Of a DNA stretch of 64,000 nucleotides, positions 60,001 through 64,000 are shown piece after piece (the stretch's first letter is position 1; each line of letters begins with the position of its first letter). The translations under genes and the position numbers were made by a program. This DNA is from Liolophura sinensis. Its lineage: Eukaryota > Mollusca > Polyplacophora > Chitonida > Chitonidae. Location: the NCBI RefSeq assembly GCF_032854445.1, contig NC_088295.1:55099249-55163248 (forward strand). The letters are read 5' to 3'. The notes under the pieces were generated by a model. The model had not been told where the DNA came from. It did not search any database and saw only the letters and a program-made list of their open reading frames with translations.

Positions 60001-60161
60001 TTCGTGGAATGAAAAGAAACAATTATTAGCAGTTTTAACTTGTGAATTAACTAAGGGGTAAATCAACCAGAGTGCACAGAAATTACCACAAAGACAGCTT
60101 TCGGCATTCCTGTCGCAGACTTCTCAGCGCTTGCTGACTTCGATGAATTTTCAGTCGCCAT
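54030..60161 (-). CDS. VBP1: Prefoldin subunit 3 (VHL-binding protein 1), 6 exons, 192 aa
   Basis: Exons in transcript order are 60161-60087, 56877-56750, 56375-56309, 55683-55585, 55329-55191 and 54100-54030. They are GT-AG, phase-consistent and total 579 nt ending in TAG. The protein is an alpha-type subunit of the cytosolic hexameric prefoldin chaperone, which hands unfolded actin and tubulin to the CCT chaperonin. Recognisable stretches are GMPKAVFVEDVDAFMKQ, RLDEQHSKYKFMEYNL, ETRFLLSDQLYAKA, EKVCLWLGANVMLEY and EVNMARVYNWDVKRR. Two heptad-rich helices flank the central region, as in the family. Length is close to animal orthologues (about 195 aa). The fourth exon's acceptor lies in a triplicated 20-bp repeat. 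Intron 1 (3.2 kb) holds a DNA transposon relic and two SINEs. The start codon is 55 bp from that of CUL5 on the other strand. Confidence 0.96.
55683..55743 (-). repeat. Three tandem 20-21 bp copies of the VBP1 exon 4 acceptor
   Basis: On the minus strand the segment ATAAATCTTGTAATTTCAG occurs three times in a row, each ending in a usable AG (complement at 55684-55686, 55704-55706 and 55725-55727). Only the copy next to the exon keeps the VBP1 frame. The other two would add 20 or 41 nt and shift the frame. Confidence 0.9.
57311..57911 (+). mobile_element. Decayed TA-flanked DNA transposon in VBP1 intron 1
   Basis: Inverted termini share CATAAAAAAATGGGC and GTACTTTGA with one mismatch between them (57318-57342 and 57878-57901), and TA flanks both ends. 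Inside, a frame at 57580-57690 reads a short peptide ending GGPIDHLFM then TAA. This resembles the C-terminal GGHIE-type end of Tc1/mariner transposases. The element looks like an internally deleted member of that superfamily. Confidence 0.6.
57925..58100 (-). mobile_element. SINE-A, 5' two-thirds, in VBP1 intron 1
   Basis: Antisense GACCATCCACAGGTTGCTAG, CTCACAGCAACCACACTGGT and GAGAGGCTCCTGGGTCATTG match the SINE-A centre and head. It lies about 15 bp beyond the decayed TA-flanked transposon. Confidence 0.65.
59199..59487 (-). mobile_element. SINE-B long form in VBP1 intron 1
   Basis: Antisense tail (TTTTCAGGCATATGATGACG), body (ACACCCAACCCAGTCACATT, AAGCGAGGAAGTAACAAG) and tRNA-like head (GATCCGGGTTTGATTCCGCG) are in order. 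Confidence 0.65.
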
Positions 60162-60216
60162 GATGAGGTTGGTGTGACTGATCTCCCCTCCGACGCTGGA
60201 GAGTTCCACAAGGAAA
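60162..60216. promoter_or_regulatory. Candidate bidirectional promoter between VBP1 and CUL5
   Basis: Only 55 bp separate the VBP1 ATG (minus) from the CUL5 ATG (plus). No TATA box is visible in either direction. Both transcripts must start within this gap or inside the other gene's first exon, so the core promoter elements are shared or overlapping. The arrangement is read directly from the two gene models. Promoter activity is inferred. Confidence 0.55.
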
Positions 60217-63200
60217 ATGGCTACTCTCTTGAAACAGGTGAGGATAGACAACGCAATGCCCCGAGAAAGGGGTCGTCAGTTGCTTGATCTCGCACTTGGA
60301 ACAGATATTTAAGGGTCAGGATCTAGTTTATGTGATACGAGACATTTTATATGGACATGATAACCCCCAGACGGTTTTGTTTCACTTCTACAAGCTGTGT
60401 TGCCCGGAACTGGGAACAACTGTTTCGAACATTCTGATGACAATAATAGTTTTACATTAGCTCAATATCTATTGAGTCACCACTTTTTTTAGAGCCATGA
60501 TTTCCATTCCCATTTATCTTGATGATGACAGCTGATTATTGATTTAAAACGTAGTGCCTTTGTCTGTGGTATCTCACCAGTGTTGGCATTGTTATCTGAC
60601 ACTAGGCATGTTTCATTCTTTTGAGACATCTTCCAACATCCTTGTCTTCATGTGAATATGCTCCTTCAAATATGTACAAAGTCCAATATATCTACTATGT
60701 ACCAAAGTGAAAATAATGAATCAAAGCTCTCCAAGTCTTGATATTTTTGTCAAAATTATAATGCAGTTTTGAATTATGTAACATTTAAGGTACAAGTCTG
60801 TCTATAGATGATGCAAATCAAGGTAAGTGAGTTGGCATTTGGAACTATCTGGCGAGCGTTTTATTGCAATTCAATTTTGTACACATTAAGAAGGGTTTAA
60901 TGCCTCTTCTCCTTGCCAATGATACCACCATCATAGGCGGATTAAACATTTATAAACAAGTTGTAACAAGGCAGTTTAAATTGTATGTGAATCATTGCAG
61001 AGTGTAAACATGGTGAACAGCAAGGCACTTTGGCTGTCACACCCTTCTCAATCTGTCTGAGCTAGTCATTGATTAGAACTGTCAGCTGAGTGCCTCTACA
61101 GTAAAGAGTGAATTTTAAAAGTGTATTTAAAAATCTCATTCATACTACCTTATAATGCAACTGCTGTATTTCAGCTTACGTTTTGCTTTGTTCTGATTGA
61201 TTCATCCACCTTATGGAGGGCCACTAAAGAGCTTTGTGTGAAGTTTGATTAATTTATTGTAAGAAAAACCTCAACAGTTGCATAAAAAATATCGTTATAA
61301 GACCTTTATGTTTTTCTGTAAGTGTTTTTTTTAAATGAGAATCTGAAGTGAAATACAGTATATGGTTTGCTCATTTTACATATTTTAAAATCAACCAGAT
61401 GTATCATTTGTGACAGTGTAAATACAGTTTTTAACAAACATACATGTCTTCATAGAAAAATCACCTTGCGATACCCACCTTTACCTATGCTTTCATGTGG
61501 CATAATATTCACCTCCGTGTCTGCTGAGTGCTGGCTGTTGTACATGGATGGGCTAGGTAGTTTCAAATCTCAATCAGTTTTTAAACGTCAACATCAATGT
61601 TCTGTTTTTCAGCAAGGGCAGCCAGAATTTGAAGGCAAATGGCCTTCAATGAAGATAACAGTTTTAAAGCTTTTACGGCAAGAATGTGTGACCAGATCAG
61701 AGTGGCAAGATCTATTTTGGTAAAAAAACCAAAAAAAAAACAACATAATTATCTTCCATGAACAACAGAATTTGAAATATTGTATTAAATGACCAACTTT
61801 GTTGTTTTAAAATGCAGTATTCATAATGATACAAGTCTTTGATGTATTAAATTGGGAATGTGTTCGAGCAGATTATGACCAATTTTGTAATGTTAAAATT
61901 ATTTAAATATTAAATTAAGGTTAATTATAGTTCTTTGCAAATTTGTAAATTCAGATACTGAAGCAAATAACTCAAGAACCCTTTGTATATATAAGTCAAT
62001 ACCCTTGACACAATTAAGAGCCCTAAATTTGTTGTATAGTAGTTTTCACATGTTGTTTGCCTGTTTCAGGGCGGTACATTCAGTTTGCCTGTGGGATGAC
62101 AAAGGCCCTCAGAAGGTGTATCAAGCTCTACAAGACGACATCCTCGACTTTATCAGACAAGCACAAGCTGTAAGTTTGAACTTAATGGTTAAGTATAACC
62201 CTTTAATTTTGGACCGAAAGATTTTTTTTTTTTTTTTTTTGGATTGGTGTTTTACGCCGGACTCAAGAATATTTCACTTATACGACGGCGGCCAGCATTA
62301 TGGTGGGTGGAAACCGGGCATAGCCCGGGGGAAACCCACAACTATCCGCAGGTAGCTGACAGGCCTTCACACATACGGCTGGAGAGGAAGCCAGCATGAG
62401 CTGGACTTGAACTCACATCGACCGCATTGGTGAGAGACTCCTGGGTCATTACGCTGCGCTAGCGCGCTAACCAACTAAGCCATGGAGGCCCCTGGACCAA
62501 AAGAAGCTGAAGGATAAAACATGTTTGAATAATTGAGGTTTAGACAATTGATTGGATGCCAATTTTGCATCTTTAGGAAAGTTTGCTGATCTGTTTTGAT
62601 CAAAGAAAGAAGTTTGTCTGCATTTGTTTTGTTATCATTCACATTTGATAGTCGGAGGTCAGTAATATGGGCAAAAGATGACTTTAAGATTGCTGTGAAA
62701 AGGCATGCTTAGTCACAGTAATCACAGTATACATCATAGGAGTGCCTTTTTTTTCTCGTCTTTTTCAGGAATAAATGACTGAATGTGCTCTTGCTAAAGA
62801 TCACATGCTTTCTACTAATATGGCATCTGTCACACATGGGAAAGTTCATCCTCATTGACTGGTGGTTTAGTGAGAGTTCTCTTGATTCCTTAAAGCATAA
62901 AACCTCGTAAAGCATCTATATATAAATAAATGCACGTAAATGAAACAGGTGATTGGTGGGTGTGAAAAATCAGTCATGCAACCAAAAACATTTTGACTCT
63001 ATACATGTACATTTTTGCAGAGAGTTCTTCAGCATCAAGAAGATTCAGCCTTGTTGAAGGCATACATTGCCGAATGGAGCAAGTTTTTCACCCAGTGTGA
63101 CTATTTGCCCAAACCATTTGGTCAGCTGGAGACATCATTGACAGGGAAAGCTCACAGCAGTATGCAGAAGAAGTCTCAAGGAGAAGATAGTATTGTTAGA

Positions 63201-64000
63201 AAGGTCAGTTCTTGTGCTGTTGGTGTGTCTGAAGTGGTCTGCAGCCGCTGAAATTTAGGAGAAATATTATGTTGGTCATTTAAGTATGGACGAAGGGATG
63301 TTGAGTGAAATGTACTTTAATTTTTCCGAGACATTATGCTGAAGGAGAGACTTAGAATACGTTGTGAACACGATTTCTAAAAAAAGCATTGTGTGTAAAC
63401 ATAAGGGTTCTCTGCCTGCTTCAAAGGCAAAGGAAACAATAAAATTAAATGTATGTCAAATTAAAGGCCATTAAACACTGTCCGGGAAAAAAGTTCATTT
63501 TTTTGTAGAATTTCTTGTAACTGAGTATGGCATAAAACACCAGTCAAATAAGTAAATAAATAAGTGTAGCTAAGTAAAATGCATCTGAAATATTGGATTC
63601 TATGGTAGCCTCTTCTGACCACATTGTGACCACTTTATAACACACAGAATGCTACATTTCTTTATTCCAAATGTATGTGCTTGCAGAGCTGTGAAAGCAT
63701 TTGTCAGATGAACCTGTGAACTCTTGGTTTGGTGTTAGTATACATGTGATGTGACTGAATGAAATAATGCATGGTGTCTTTAATATAGCGAACCAGTGAG
63801 GCAGCACACATAAATCTGACCACCACTATATGAACTTGTAAAACTCTTTCCTGCCTGTATCAAGACAGTGCAAAGCTGTGAACTCGTTTGCTCTTATTAT
63901 GTCACAATTATCGGTGTACATGTGCTCACAAAACATATCTGAAGTACACATGCACTGCAACATCACAGAAGAAAACAATGCATTCTACTGTCATTTGGAC
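60217..64000 (+). CDS. CUL5: Cullin-5, N-terminal part, truncated by the window edge
   Basis: Coding exons are 60217-60237, 61613-61719, 62070-62169 and 63021-63203, all GT-AG and in phase, giving 137 residues. The next exon is beyond base 64000. CUL5 is the scaffold of the CRL5 ubiquitin ligases: its N-terminal cullin repeats bind Elongin BC with SOCS-box receptors, and its missing C-terminal half binds RBX2 and is neddylated. The first exon codes only MATLLKQ and joins to the stretch that continues QGQPEFEGKWPSMK. Diagnostic CUL5 stretches are VLKLLRQE, AVHSVCLWDDKGP, DILDFIRQAQA, LKAYIAEWSKFFTQCD and GEDSIVRK, which match animal CUL5 better than CUL1-4. The third intron carries an antisense SINE-A copy. 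The gene shares its upstream region head to head with VBP1. Confidence 0.95.
60238..61612 (+). other. CUL5 intron 1
   Basis: This runs from GTGAGG after the seven-codon first exon to TTTTTCAG before 61613. No repeat family was recognised. Confidence 0.8.
62240..62491 (-). mobile_element. SINE-A, full length, in CUL5 intron 3
   Basis: This is the best preserved antisense copy: GTGTTTTACGCCGGACTCAA tail, GGCCAGCATTATGGTGGGTG centre and GCGCTAGCGCGCTAACCAAC head to GCCATGGAGGCCCC. A run of T at 62221-62240 precedes it, consistent with an A-rich 3' end. Confidence 0.85.
63515..63566 (+). mobile_element. SINE-A tail fragment
   Basis: GAGTATGGCATAAAACACCA and GTCAAATAAGTAAATAAATA match the SINE-A 3' end only. 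Confidence 0.5.

Overview
The window is invertebrate nuclear DNA, AT-rich, with split genes using GT-AG introns and the standard code. Tandem 3' tails and tRNA-derived heads of three SINE families, many minisatellites and a Tc1-like element point to a lophotrochozoan, most likely a mollusc. That placement is inference from repeat style, because no barcode gene is present.

Five cellular genes could be reconstructed by joining exons at GT-AG sites with continuous phase. (1) A 584-residue type II membrane carboxylesterase, minus strand, 16105 to 10915, five exons, with an intact Ser/Glu/His triad. (2) A single-exon GT31 beta-1,3-glycosyltransferase, minus strand, 21177 to 20047. (3) A RERG/RASL-like small GTPase, plus strand, 32077 to 45712, four exons, 253 residues, with badly altered switch regions. 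(4) Prefoldin subunit 3 (VBP1), minus strand, 60161 to 54030, six exons, 192 residues. (5) The 5' part of cullin-5 (CUL5), plus strand, from 60217 and running off the right edge. VBP1 and CUL5 are head to head, with 55 bp between their start codons.

Layout: 1-10 kb is gene-poor with SINEs, an intact-frame Tc1-like transposase (6.5-7.5 kb) and a foldback element (8.6-9.0 kb). 10.9-16.1 kb is the esterase, and 20.0-21.2 kb the glycosyltransferase. 22-32 kb holds SINEs and two tandem arrays. 32-45.7 kb is the small GTPase with a 10.3-kb first intron. 45.7-54 kb, between the convergent GTPase and VBP1 genes, is a tandem-repeat zone that includes a 3.3-kb array of a 35-bp unit. 54-64 kb is VBP1 and CUL5.

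No rRNA, CRISPR array or free-standing tRNA gene was found; tRNA-like sequences belong to SINE heads. The most interesting points are the compact VBP1/CUL5 promoter, the degenerate GTPase switches, a triplicated 3' splice site in VBP1, a minisatellite that supplies the GTPase stop codon, and a shared 29-30 bp period in four unrelated arrays.
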